Assembly: GCF_040839445.1 (NCBI RefSeq)
Contig: NZ_JBDPGJ010000004.1
Location: 124,001-188,000 of the forward strand
From: Aquibium pacificus
GTDB taxonomy: Bacteria > Pseudomonadota > Alphaproteobacteria > Rhizobiales > Rhizobiaceae
Length of the DNA stretch: 64,000 bases
Direction: 5' to 3'
How positions within the stretch are numbered: position 1 is the first letter of the stretch; every line of letters begins with the position of its first letter. Below, in pieces: positions 43,071 to 52,182 of the stretch. The notes beneath the pieces were generated by a model. It worked only from the letters and a program-made list of their open reading frames with translations, did not search any database and had not been told where the DNA came from. Both the position numbers and the translations under genes were made by a program.

Positions 43071-44990
43071 ATGGGCGGTGCGGCGTCGCCGACGATCTGG
43101 CGGCCGGTCGCGGCGGTGCTGGCCGCCGCGATCACCATCGTTGCGGCGGCCTGGTCGCTCGGCGTCCCGCGCATGCTGGGCGTTTCCTACTATCCGCAGC
43201 AGTTTCTGGCGGTCGTTCTCGCGCTGGTGCTGCCGCTGGCGTTCCTGCTGCTCACGCCGCGCGGCACGCGGCGCGACGGACCGGTCGCCTGGTATGACAT
43301 GGCCGCCGCGCTCGTCGGCATGCTCGCCGCGGGCTACGTCGCGATCCACTACGCGACCGTCGTCAACCAGGTGTTCCTCAGGCCCGTCTCCGCCTATGTT
43401 CCGGGCGTCATCCTCGTCCTGCTCCTGTTCGAGGCGCTGCGCAGGTCCACCGGCTGGGCGCTGGTCGCCATCATCGGCGCCTTCCTCCTCTATGCTATGT
43501 TCGGCGACCTCGTTCCCGGCAGGCTCGCGGGCCGTCCGCAGGACTGGCAGAAGCTCGCCGGCTACATGGCCTACGACGTCAATGGCATCTTCGGCCTGCC
43601 GATGGCGGTCGCCTCCACGATCGTGATTGCCTTCATCTTCTTCGGCGCCCTCTTGACCGCCACCGGCGGTTCGAAGTTCTTCACCGATGCGGCGCTCGTC
43701 ACCATGGGGCGCTTCCGCGGCGGCTCGATGAAGATCGCGGTGGCGGCCTCGGCGCTGTTCGGCTCGATCTCTGGCTCGGCGGTGGCAAACGTCGTCGCGA
43801 CCGGCGTGGTCACCATCCCGATGATCAAGCGCGACAATTATCCGGCGCACAAGGCGGGTGCCATCGAAGCGGTCGCCTCGACGGGCGGCCAGCTCATGCC
43901 GCCGGTCATGGGGGCAGCGGCCTTCCTGATGGCCGAATTCCTGCAGGTGACCTACGCGGAAGTGGCGCTCGCCGCGCTCGTGCCGGCGCTGCTCTACTAT
44001 GGCGCACTCTTCATCCAGGCCGATCTGGAAGCGGCGCGCCTCGGCATTTCGGCCGCGCCTGCGAGCGAGATGCCGTCGCGCCGCACCATCATCGGTGGTC
44101 TGCATTTCCTGCTCGCCTTCGCGCTGCTGATCTACGCGCTGTTCAGTTTGAACTGGCAGCCCGAGCGCGCGGCGCTGCTCGCCTGCGCGACCGTCGTCGT
44201 CACGGCGCTGGTCTTCGGCTACGACGGCGTCCGCGCCTCGGTGCTCACGCTCTTGAGGACGATCGTCGCGACGGGCGAGCAGGTGGTGGAGATCATCGTC
44301 ATCTCCGCCGCGGCAGGCCTCGTCATCGGTGTCCTCAACATCACCGGGCTCAGCTTCAACCTGACCTATGCGCTGGTGCTGCTCGGCGGCGGCAGCACCA
44401 TCGTGCTGCTTGTCCTGTCGGCGGGCGTCTGCATCGTGCTCGGCATGGGACTGCCGACGCTCGCGGTCTACGTCCTGCTTGCCTCGCTGGTGGCGCCGGC
44501 GCTGGTGGAGGTGGGGCTGGAACCGATGGCGGCGCACCTCTTCGTGCTGTACTTCGGCATGATGTCCATGATCACGCCCCCGATCGCGCTGGCCGCCTTC
44601 GCGGCCGCCAGCATCGCGCGCGCCGACCCGATGCAGACGGGCTGGGCCTCGGTCAAGTTCGGCTGGCTCGCCTTCGTGATCCCGTTCCTGTTCGCCTTCT
44701 CGCCGACGCTGATCCTGGTCGGCGAGCCCGGCGAGATCGTTCTGGCCATCGTCACCGCATCCCTCGGCGTCTGGCTCGTCTCGGCGGGTCTGGCGGGCTA
44801 TTTCGCGGCTCGGATGTCGATGGCGCAGCGCGGGCTCTTCTGTGTCGCCGGGATCGCCGCCCTTGTTCCGGCGGGCGCCTTTCCCGGCGCCATCTACACC
44901 GACGTCGTAGGCGCCGCGCTGGGCATATTCCTCATGGCTTCGTCCTGGTTCTCCGCCCGTTCCGCGCCGGGCTCGCAGGTGGTGCGGTGA
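43071..44990 (+). CDS. TRAP transporter permease, fused 4TM/12TM (DctQM-type)
   Basis: A 639-residue membrane protein with many hydrophobic helices. An N-terminal DctQ-like part (1-170) is joined to a DctM-like large permease (from about 175). Signatures are ALFGSISGSAVANVVATGVVTIPMIKR, EAVASTGGQLMPPVMGAAAF and MGLPTLAVYVLLASLVAPALVEVG. Ion-driven uptake with the TAXI protein is expected. GAGGAAG precedes the ATG. The stop overlaps the IclR start by 4 bases. Confidence 0.94.
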   Translation: MGGAASPTIWRPVAAVLAAAITIVAAAWSLGVPRMLGVSYYPQQFLAVVLALVLPLAFLLLTPRGTRRDGPVAWYDMAAALVGMLAAGYVAIHYATVVNQVFLRPVSAYVPGVILVLLLFEALRRSTGWALVAIIGAFLLYAMFGDLVPGRLAGRPQDWQKLAGYMAYDVNGIFGLPMAVASTIVIAFIFFGALLTATGGSKFFTDAALVTMGRFRGGSMKIAVAASALFGSISGSAVANVVATGVVTIPMIKRDNYPAHKAGAIEAVASTGGQLMPPVMGAAAFLMAEFLQVTYAEVALAALVPALLYYGALFIQADLEAARLGISAAPASEMPSRRTIIGGLHFLLAFALLIYALFSLNWQPERAALLACATVVVTALVFGYDGVRASVLTLLRTIVATGEQVVEIIVISAAAGLVIGVLNITGLSFNLTYALVLLGGGSTIVLLVLSAGVCIVLGMGLPTLAVYVLLASLVAPALVEVGLEPMAAHLFVLYFGMMSMITPPIALAAFAAASIARADPMQTGWASVKFGWLAFVIPFLFAFSPTLILVGEPGEIVLAIVTASLGVWLVSAGLAGYFAARMSMAQRGLFCVAGIAALVPAGAFPGAIYTDVVGAALGIFLMASSWFSARSAPGSQVVR

Positions 44991-45760
44991 GCGAGAACAA
45001 CAGCCTGGAGCGGATGCTGGGCGTCCTCAACGTCTTCGACGAGGCGCATCCAGAGTGGACGCCCGAGGAGTTGCAGGAGCGCCTCGGTTACAGCCGTCCG
45101 ACCCTCTATCGATACCTGAAGACGCTGAAGGAAACGGGTCTCATCGTCAGCGTGCGTGAGGCGGCCTACACGCTCGGCCCGAAGGTGGTCGAGATGGACT
45201 TTCTCCTGCGCAAGGCGGACCCGCTGGTCGTGGAGGGACAGCCCTTCCTGGAGGACTTGGCCGGCCGTCACCCGGGCACGGCATTCCTGTCGCGCTGGTA
45301 CCGCGACCGGGTCCTGTGCGTCGTGTCAGTGCGCACGTCCGACGAGGCCGTTTCGAGCTACCCGCGCGGCAGGCCGATGCCTGTCGGGCGCGGTGCCACG
45401 TCGCACGGCATCCTCGCCTTCCTGCCGCGCCGCCAGATGATCCCCCTCATCGACAGCCGCATGGATACCTTTCGCGAAATCGGTTTCGGCGCGGACCGCG
45501 ACGCGGTCATGGCGCGATTCCGGGCGATCCGCCGCGACGGCTACGTGACGGCGCGCGGCGAGGTGACGCCCGGCGTGGTCGGCACCGGCGCTCCGGTCTT
45601 CGATTCCTCCGCCGCGCCCGTCGCGAGCCTGTGCCTGACGATGGCCGAGCGCCACGCGGATGCGATCGGCCTCGCCAAACTGGGACGCGAAGTGGCCGAA
45701 ACCGCCGCCCGCATCAGCGAGCGGCTCTCCTCGCGGCGGCTCCTCGACGCGGCCGAATAG
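44987..45760 (+). CDS. IclR-family transcriptional regulator
   Basis: A 257-residue IclR-type regulator starting at a GTG that overlaps the permease stop (GTGA). The winged HTH is in residues 1-70 (RMLGVLNVFDEAHPEWTPEELQERLGYSRPTLYRYLKTL). The effector domain (85-250) has RGRPMPVGRGATSHGILAF and RAIRRDGYVTARGEVTPGVVGTGAPVFD. Such regulators usually respond to the aromatic or organic acid whose catabolism they control. The palindrome at 42010-42030 in the nearby divergent promoter is its likely target. Confidence 0.94.
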   Translation: MSENNSLERMLGVLNVFDEAHPEWTPEELQERLGYSRPTLYRYLKTLKETGLIVSVREAAYTLGPKVVEMDFLLRKADPLVVEGQPFLEDLAGRHPGTAFLSRWYRDRVLCVVSVRTSDEAVSSYPRGRPMPVGRGATSHGILAFLPRRQMIPLIDSRMDTFREIGFGADRDAVMARFRAIRRDGYVTARGEVTPGVVGTGAPVFDSSAAPVASLCLTMAERHADAIGLAKLGREVAETAARISERLSSRRLLDAAE

Positions 45761-45790
45761 ACAATCCCGACACGACAGGCAGGACTGGAC

Positions 45791-46804
45791 ATGAAAAAGA
45801 TCGACGTCTTCACCCACATCTGGCCGGAGGCCTACTTCAAGGCCTTGATCGGCATCGTCGGCGAGATGCATGCAATCACGGCGCGCTCCGGCCGCGTGCC
45901 GATGATGACGAACCTCGACCGCCGCTTCGAGGTCATGGACATGTTCGGGGACGACTACTGCCAGATCTTGTCCCTGGCGGCCCCGCCGCTCGAAGCCATA
46001 TGCACGCCCGACCAGGCGCTGGAACTCTCCCGCATCGGCACCGATTCCATGGCCGAGCTCTGCGCGAAATACCCGCGCCGCTTCCCCGGCTTCATCGGCA
46101 CCGCGCCGCTCTCCAATTCCGCCGCCTGCGTCGACGAATGCCGCCGGGCGATCGAGGAGAAGGGCGCCGTCGGGATGCAGATCTACACCAACGTCAAGGG
46201 CCAGCCGCTCGACCTGGATGAATTCGCACCCTTCTTCGCCTACATGGCCAGGGCCGGCAAGCCGGTCTGGATGCATCCCGCGCGTACGCAGGACTTCCCC
46301 GACTACCTGACCGAGGACCGCTCCGAATACGAGATCTGGTGGACCTTCGGCTGGCCGTACGAGACCTCGGCCGCGATGGCGCGCATGGTCTTTTCGCGTT
46401 TCTTCGACCGCTTCCCCGGCCTGAAGGTGATCACCCACCATTCCGGCGGAATGGTGCCCTTCTTCGAGGGCCGTGTAGGCCCGGGCTGGGACCAGATGGG
46501 CAAGCGCACGACCGACCGCGACCTCGGCGCGGTACTGAAGACGTTGAAGCGCCCGCATCTCGACTACTTCAAGGAATTCTACGCCGACACCGCCTCCTTC
46601 GGCTCGAAGAAGGCGATCGAGCATGCGGTGGAGTTCTTCGGCGAGGAGCGTGTGCTCTTTGCCTCCGACGCCCCCTTCGATCCGGAAGGCGGGCCGATGT
46701 ACATCCGCGAGACGATCCGGATCCTCGACGGGCTGGAAGACGAGGCGTTGAAGCGCAGGATCTACCAGGACAACGCCGTCGCGCTGCTCGGCCTCTCGGT
46801 CTGA
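45791..46804 (+). CDS. Amidohydrolase_2 family protein (ACMSD/resorcylate-decarboxylase-like)
   Basis: A 337-residue TIM-barrel metal hydrolase/decarboxylase. Metal-site residues are His162 in VWMHPAR, His216-His217 in VITHHSGG, and Asp293 in LFASDAPFDPEGG. The usual N-terminal H-x-H is altered: IDVFTHIWPE has Phe7 in place of the first His and keeps His9. Relatives decarboxylate aromatic carboxylates (gamma-resorcylate, ACMS, 4-oxalomesaconate-type substrates) or hydrolyse lactones. It is the last gene of the TAXI-TRAP-IclR operon, converging on the second TRAP permease, so it probably acts on the imported compound. Confidence 0.9.
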   Translation: MKKIDVFTHIWPEAYFKALIGIVGEMHAITARSGRVPMMTNLDRRFEVMDMFGDDYCQILSLAAPPLEAICTPDQALELSRIGTDSMAELCAKYPRRFPGFIGTAPLSNSAACVDECRRAIEEKGAVGMQIYTNVKGQPLDLDEFAPFFAYMARAGKPVWMHPARTQDFPDYLTEDRSEYEIWWTFGWPYETSAAMARMVFSRFFDRFPGLKVITHHSGGMVPFFEGRVGPGWDQMGKRTTDRDLGAVLKTLKRPHLDYFKEFYADTASFGSKKAIEHAVEFFGEERVLFASDAPFDPEGGPMYIRETIRILDGLEDEALKRRIYQDNAVALLGLSV

Positions 46805-46835
46805 GAGGAAGGACCGGCGAACGCGCGCTCGCCCG

Positions 46836-49184
46836 TCAGGCAGTGTGCGACCTGATCCGACTGGCAGCCATGGCATGCCAGGCGAGGTAGGCGAGTGCGA
46901 TGCCGGTCGCCGGCAGCCAGATGCCTGGTTCGCGCATCATCACCGCGCCGGCGAGCGCGATGCGGAGCAGCGTCTCAGGCCCGCCCATGCGCCGAACGTC
47001 GAACCGGGCGAGGGCGCCGGCAAGAAGATAGAGGCACAACGATAGCCGCGCGAGGACCAGCGCAAGTGAAGCCCAGTCGATGCCCGGCCCGTAGCCGGGG
47101 AGGAACTCGATGGCGCTGGGCGTCGCCATGGCCGGATCGAGCTTGGCCGCATCGATCAGCAGCAGTTCGGGATAGAAGGCGAAGACGAAGGGCAGCACGA
47201 ACATGACGATGCCGGCCCGCACGGCGGCGAAACCGGTCGCCATGGGATCCGCCTTGGTGATCGAGGCTGCCGCGAAGGCGGCGACCGCCACGGGCGGCGT
47301 GATCGCGGAGGCGACCGCGAAGAAGAAGATGAACATGTGCGCCGTGAAGGGCGCTATTCCGAGCCCGATCACCAGCGGTCCCATCAGAAGCGCGACGTTG
47401 ACATAGGCCGGCACCGTCGGCATGCCCATGCCGAGCAGGATCGCCATCAGCATCGTGACGAAGAGCGCCGCGAGGAGGAAGACGCCGCCCGACTGAAGCT
47501 CGGGCGCGAAGAGGCGCAGCATCGACAGGACGTCGCGCGCGATGAAGCCCGAAAGCCCGGTGAAGTTGAGGCAGAAGTCGATGACGGAAACCGAGAGGAA
47601 CATCAGGTAGAGCGTCGCGATCAGCACGCCCGCATCCGCCAGTGCTTCGATCAGCTGCGCCGGCCGGCGCCGGAACTCCGGGTCGAGCAGGAAAAGCACG
47701 GCCAGCAGCGCCACCGCCCACCAGCCCGCGGATCCGGCGTCGCCTGCCGAGTTCTGGACGAGCTGGAAGAGCCAGGGCAGGTTCTCCGTCCGGCAGGATC
47801 CGTCCTCGACGATGCGCTCGATGCCGATGAGCCCGGCAATCGGGCCGCAGCCCACTGCCTCCTTGGGGGTCAGAAGCAGGAACATGATCAAGAGGATCGG
47901 TGCCAGGATCATCAACAGGTTCAGCCGGTCCTGGCCCGTCAGCGCCATCTCGGGCGTCTTCTCGCCGACTGCCACGATGCCCTGCTTGCGAGCCTGGAAG
48001 ACGACCGTCAGGAACAGGCATCCGAAATAGGCGAGCGCCGGCAGCGAGGCGGCGATGATGACTTCGCGATAGGGCGTGACGGTCATTGCGGCCAGCACGA
48101 ATGCCGCGACCCCCATCACCGGCGGCATGATCTGCCCACCCGACGATGCCGCCGCCTCGATGCCGCCGGCGAAGTTCTTTGTGAAGCCGCGCCTGAGCAT
48201 CATCGGGATCGTGAGCACGCCGGTCGACAGCACGTTCACCACCGGCCCGCCGGAAATGGTTCCGAACAGCGCGGAGGAGACGATGGCCGCATGGGCCGGA
48301 CCGCCGCGCAGGCGCCGCGTCCAGAGGAAGGCGAGCTTGATAAGCGACCGCCCGCCGCCGGAGATACCGAACAGCGAGCCGAGCACGATGTAGGGAAAGA
48401 CCGTGGACAGGAGAATGCCCATGAAGCGGCCGAGGATGCCCTGCGCGTTGTTGACCAGGATGTCCTCGACGTTGGGACGCCCGTCCATCAGCATCCGCGG
48501 CTCGCCACCGAGCTTGGTGATGAGGTACTTGTTCATGTCCTCGGCGCCGAAGACATACCAGGCCAGCACCGTCGCCAGCGTGTAGGCGGCGATGAGGATG
48601 GCGACCGACACCAGCGCAAGGCCCCAGACCCGGACGTTGTAGCCCAGGAACACCGCGATCCCCGCGCCGACGACGACGAAGATCCAGCCGCCGAGAGTGT
48701 TGATACAGGCGGGGTCGTCCACCGATGTGGGGGCGGGCAGGCCATAGAGTTCCGCGAATTCGCGCTCCTCGGCCAATGCTCGGGAGATCAGCTCCGCCCT
48801 CTCGCCGGTGACGCGGTCGATCAGGCAGACCGAGTCGATCTCGACGAGATAGGCCAGCGCGACGAGCACCGACATCACGACGAGGGCGATATCCATGAAC
48901 AGACCGAACCCGCGCCAGATGGCGCCCCGGTTCAGGTCGGCATACTGCGCCCGGAAGGAATGGTTGAGCGCCACGATCGCCATCATCAGGACGAAGGCAA
49001 TCGGATAGAGCCACTGATAGGGAAACTTGCGGATCGGGAAATCGGGGTTCCCGACCATGTCCTGGACGAACGCATCGAGCCCGGGGATGGAGGGGATCGT
49101 GTTCAGGAGCCCGATCGCCACCAGCACGAGCCCGAGCAGGCGCGCGGCGCGCTTCAACGGCGTGACGGTCGCGGTTGGTTCCAT
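46836..49184 (-). CDS. TRAP transporter permease, fused type, long form
   Basis: A 782-residue fused TRAP permease, longer than the 639-residue one at 43071. An extra region of about 100 residues near 120-230 includes a soluble-looking stretch with several acidic and cysteine residues. DctM motifs are ALFGTISGGPVVNVLSTGVLTIPMM, EAAASSGGQIMPPVMGVAAFVLA and GMGMPTVPAYVNVALLMGPLVIGLG. It follows the TAXI protein gene by 68 bp and the sulfatase gene, all on the minus strand. The central periplasmic insert (about 430-490) is another length difference. Confidence 0.93.
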   Translation of the reverse strand: MEPTATVTPLKRAARLLGLVLVAIGLLNTIPSIPGLDAFVQDMVGNPDFPIRKFPYQWLYPIAFVLMMAIVALNHSFRAQYADLNRGAIWRGFGLFMDIALVVMSVLVALAYLVEIDSVCLIDRVTGERAELISRALAEEREFAELYGLPAPTSVDDPACINTLGGWIFVVVGAGIAVFLGYNVRVWGLALVSVAILIAAYTLATVLAWYVFGAEDMNKYLITKLGGEPRMLMDGRPNVEDILVNNAQGILGRFMGILLSTVFPYIVLGSLFGISGGGRSLIKLAFLWTRRLRGGPAHAAIVSSALFGTISGGPVVNVLSTGVLTIPMMLRRGFTKNFAGGIEAAASSGGQIMPPVMGVAAFVLAAMTVTPYREVIIAASLPALAYFGCLFLTVVFQARKQGIVAVGEKTPEMALTGQDRLNLLMILAPILLIMFLLLTPKEAVGCGPIAGLIGIERIVEDGSCRTENLPWLFQLVQNSAGDAGSAGWWAVALLAVLFLLDPEFRRRPAQLIEALADAGVLIATLYLMFLSVSVIDFCLNFTGLSGFIARDVLSMLRLFAPELQSGGVFLLAALFVTMLMAILLGMGMPTVPAYVNVALLMGPLVIGLGIAPFTAHMFIFFFAVASAITPPVAVAAFAAASITKADPMATGFAAVRAGIVMFVLPFVFAFYPELLLIDAAKLDPAMATPSAIEFLPGYGPGIDWASLALVLARLSLCLYLLAGALARFDVRRMGGPETLLRIALAGAVMMREPGIWLPATGIALAYLAWHAMAASRIRSHTA

Positions 49185-49252
49185 GACTCTCCAGGAGGTA
49201 TTGACGAAGAACGGCAGGCGAGCCGCTCAAGCCCGCCTGCCAGGCGATCAGG

Positions 49253-50317
49253 TCACTCGGCGCAGTCCGGGATCGCGTAGCCCGCCTCCTCCCACGCCGC
49301 GACGGCGCCGGGGTGGTACTTCAGCGTGAGCGCCCCGCAGAAGCCGGTCGTCTCCTCGTCCACGACGTCGAAATTGACGTTGGCGGCATAGGGCGCGCGC
49401 TTCTTGAGTTCCGGTATCGACGCGATGTAGGCGGCCGTGATCTTCTTCACGAGATCGTCGGGCATGTCGGCGCGCACGAGGGTGGCGAAGGGCACGCCGG
49501 GCGAACGGAAGTAGCCGTCCTCCGAGATCAGCGTCACGCCCTGGTCGGGGCCGTAGCCCATGTCCTCGCCCTTGATCACGACGGGCGAATTGCCTGGCGC
49601 GCGCAGGAACTTCTTCATGCCCTCGCTTTCCCAGATTTCCTTGGGAAAGGAGATGAGGTTGACGTTGCCCGCGGCAAGCGCCGTCACGACGCGGTCCGAC
49701 GGGAAGGTCACGGGAACCATGAAGGCTTCGGCCGAACCGTCCACCAGGACGGTCGGCAACTGGCCCCAGTTGGTCTGGAGGCCCTTGTAGTCCTCGCCGT
49801 CCTTGAAGCCGCCTGTGCCGAGCTGCAGCGTCTGGCGTCCGAGCGTCAGCGCCGCCCCGCTCGGCGGGCCGTTCCAGACCGTGCGGCCCTTGATGTCCTC
49901 GTAACTGCGGATTCCGGATGCGACGGGCGCGAACAGCCCGTAGGCGCCGGCGTTGTAAGGCCACATGGCGCGGACCTTTTCGGCCAGCGCCTTTCCGTTC
50001 TCACCCTGGCTGCTGAAGGGGCCGCGGCCGTTTTCGAGAAGGAAGTGCAGGACGGTCGGCGCCGTCGCGATGTCGGTCTTGCCTTCGGCCACGTTGACGA
50101 TGGAGTTGGTGGCGGTCTGGCCTTCCGAGACCTGTATGTTGGCGATCCCCTCGCGCGCCAGCACGTCGGCCAGATGGACCATGTTCACATGGGGCGAGTT
50201 TCCGGGGCTCGAGGTCTCGCCGGTGAGGTTGACCTGCGCCAATGCGGCTTGCCCCGCCAGGCAGAGCGCCGCCGCGCAGCCGAGGATTGCGATCTTTCGA
50301 GTGACTCTTGACGACAT
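49253..50317 (-). CDS. TAXI-family TRAP transporter solute-binding protein
   Basis: About 354 residues. The signal peptide is MSSRVTRKIAILGCAAALCL followed by AGQAALAQ, cleaved after about residue 28. The mature protein has the TAXI fold with NSIVNVAEGKTDIATAPTVL, YGLFAPVASGIRSYEDIKG, NGPPSGAAL and a conserved cleft region. The start used has GGGAGG 10 bases upstream; a longer frame upstream lacks signal character. Two cysteines near the C-terminus (GFCGAL and IPDCAE) are notable. It is 58 bp after the sulfatase stop, so the ligand may be the sulfatase substrate or product. Confidence 0.92.
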   Translation of the reverse strand: MSSRVTRKIAILGCAAALCLAGQAALAQVNLTGETSSPGNSPHVNMVHLADVLAREGIANIQVSEGQTATNSIVNVAEGKTDIATAPTVLHFLLENGRGPFSSQGENGKALAEKVRAMWPYNAGAYGLFAPVASGIRSYEDIKGRTVWNGPPSGAALTLGRQTLQLGTGGFKDGEDYKGLQTNWGQLPTVLVDGSAEAFMVPVTFPSDRVVTALAAGNVNLISFPKEIWESEGMKKFLRAPGNSPVVIKGEDMGYGPDQGVTLISEDGYFRSPGVPFATLVRADMPDDLVKKITAAYIASIPELKKRAPYAANVNFDVVDEETTGFCGALTLKYHPGAVAAWEEAGYAIPDCAE

Positions 50318-50375
50318 TTCTTGTTTTCCTCCCTGTTGATGAACATTCCGGTGCGTTCTTCGCCCCGGCACCTCC

Positions 50376-52055
50376 CTATTCCGCGGCTTTTCTCGCGCGC
50401 ATGTCGCGCGCCTTGCGCCCGACATATTTCGCTACGATCTCCGGGTCGGCGTCCTCCTCGCCGACCACGCCGATCAGCACGCCCTTGCGGCCTGACTTGC
50501 TGCGGGCAGCCCGCAAGGCGTCGTTGGAGATCGTGGTCCGCGCCGCCGGGCGCCGCGCCCAGGCGAACAGCCTGTCGTAGAGCGCCGCGCGAATGTCTTC
50601 CTGCGCCGGCGAGGCGCCCAGGTCCTCCAGTTCGTCGGGATCGGCGTCGAGGTCGAAGAGCATGGGCCGGAAGCCACCCTCGAAGTGGATCATCTTCCAG
50701 CGGCCGTCGAACACCATGAACATGCGCGCGTCGGCCGGATGCAGGCCGAGCTTGCCGGCGAGAGGGCTGGCCGAATAGTCATATTCGCAGAAGACCGCCT
50801 CGCGCTGAGGCGCCGCGCCGCCGCGCAGCAGAGGCAGCAGCGACTTTCCCTCCAGGATGTGGTCGAGCCGCGAAGGATCGCTTCCCGCCGCCTCCACGAA
50901 GGTCGGCAGGAGATCGAGGCATTCCACAAGTGCGTCGCAGACCGAGCCGCGCGTGGCGTCGGCCTTGTTCGACGGATCGTAGATGATCAGCGGAACCCTG
51001 ATGCTGGCATCGTGGAAGAAGGTCTTCTCCCCCATCCAGTGATCGCCCATGAAGTCGCCATGGTCGGAGGTGACGACGATCATCGTGTCGTCCATCCGGC
51101 CTGTCTCTTCGAGCCAGCCGAGCAGCACGCCCATCTGGTCGTCGCATTGCTTGATCAAGCCCATGTACGCCCGCAGCACCTTGTCGCGCACGTCGTCGCG
51201 CGACAGCGCACGGCCGACCGGCGCGTTCTGGAATCCCCGGAAAACCGGATGGTCCGTGTCCCGCTCGGCCTGCGAACGGACGGGCGGCAGGAAATCCTGC
51301 CGTCCGTACATCGAGGCGTAGGGTTCTGGCACGATGTAGGGCCAGTGCGGCTTGATGTAGCTCAGGTGGCAGAGCCACCGCGCGTGGCGCTGGCCTTCGA
51401 TGAACTCCATCCCGCGACGCGTGAGATAGGGCGTCTCGCTGTCCTCCTCGCGGATATTGGCGGGAAGGTCGGAATTCTTCAGGAACCAGCCCGAAAGCAC
51501 ATTGCCCGTCTCGTCGACGGCGGAGTTGGCATAATCGTGCCAGGGATTGTCGCCGTCGTAGCCCTTCCCGCGCAGGTATTCGTTGTATTTCAGCGCGCCG
51601 CCCGGATCGTAGAGGCCGTCCGGTCCCTCCGGCCGCATCCCGTCGTCGCGCTCGAAGACGTCGAAGCCACATTCGCTCACCCGGGCGCCGATGACGCTGT
51701 CGGGTTCGAGGCCGAGCCGCCGCATTCCTTCGGCATCCGCCGCCATGTGCGTCTTGCCGACGAGCCAGCAGCCCATTCCGACGTCGCGCAGATGGTCGCC
51801 CATCGTGCGTTCGCCGACCTTCAGCGGCACGTTGTTCCACGACGCGCCGTGGCTGTGCACGTAGCGGCCGGTATAGGTCGACATGCGCGAGGGACCGCAC
51901 AGCGGCGACTGCACGTAGGCCCGCGTGAAGCGCACGCCCTTGCCGGCGAGCCGGTCGATGTTCGGCGTCTTCAGGTACGGATGGCCATAGCAGCTCAGAT
52001 AATCCCATCGAAGCTGGTCGAACATGATGAAAAGGATGTTCTTCGGCTCGGCCAT
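50376..52055 (-). CDS. Sulfatase/phosphonate monoester hydrolase family enzyme
   Basis: A 559-residue alkaline-phosphatase-fold hydrolase. The formylglycine motif is Cys53-Gly-Pro-Ser-Arg57 in PLCGPSRMSTYTGRY. The N-terminal metal site is LFIMFDQLRWDYLSCYGHP, and the second metal site TSDHGDFMGDHW. Length and order match phosphonate monoester hydrolases/arylsulfatases of rhizobia and Burkholderia. No signal peptide is seen, so it should act in the cytoplasm. The formylglycine-generating enzyme is not in the window. It is first of the sulfatase-TAXI-TRAP operon, implying import and desulfation or phosphonate-ester cleavage of an organic ester. Confidence 0.92.
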   Translation of the reverse strand: MAEPKNILFIMFDQLRWDYLSCYGHPYLKTPNIDRLAGKGVRFTRAYVQSPLCGPSRMSTYTGRYVHSHGASWNNVPLKVGERTMGDHLRDVGMGCWLVGKTHMAADAEGMRRLGLEPDSVIGARVSECGFDVFERDDGMRPEGPDGLYDPGGALKYNEYLRGKGYDGDNPWHDYANSAVDETGNVLSGWFLKNSDLPANIREEDSETPYLTRRGMEFIEGQRHARWLCHLSYIKPHWPYIVPEPYASMYGRQDFLPPVRSQAERDTDHPVFRGFQNAPVGRALSRDDVRDKVLRAYMGLIKQCDDQMGVLLGWLEETGRMDDTMIVVTSDHGDFMGDHWMGEKTFFHDASIRVPLIIYDPSNKADATRGSVCDALVECLDLLPTFVEAAGSDPSRLDHILEGKSLLPLLRGGAAPQREAVFCEYDYSASPLAGKLGLHPADARMFMVFDGRWKMIHFEGGFRPMLFDLDADPDELEDLGASPAQEDIRAALYDRLFAWARRPAARTTISNDALRAARSKSGRKGVLIGVVGEEDADPEIVAKYVGRKARDMRARKAAE

Positions 52056-52182
52056 GCCTGCGATGTCTCCTCCCTGGAGCGTCGCCGCGTATCGCGCGGT
52101 CTGTCTTGCGAGGCCGACTGTAGCCGCGCCCGCGCGATCGGGGAAATAACAACTTCCGAGCAGATATAACGAAACGGATATA

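Noticed and set aside
42015..44537. An 840-codon minus-strand open frame
   Set aside because: Antisense to the TAXI binding protein and TRAP permease. The composition is dominated by Arg, Asp, Glu and His with no recognisable fold.
47337..49280. A 647-codon plus-strand open frame
   Set aside because: Antisense to the long TRAP permease. The apparent protein is a charged low-complexity product of reading membrane-helix codons backwards.
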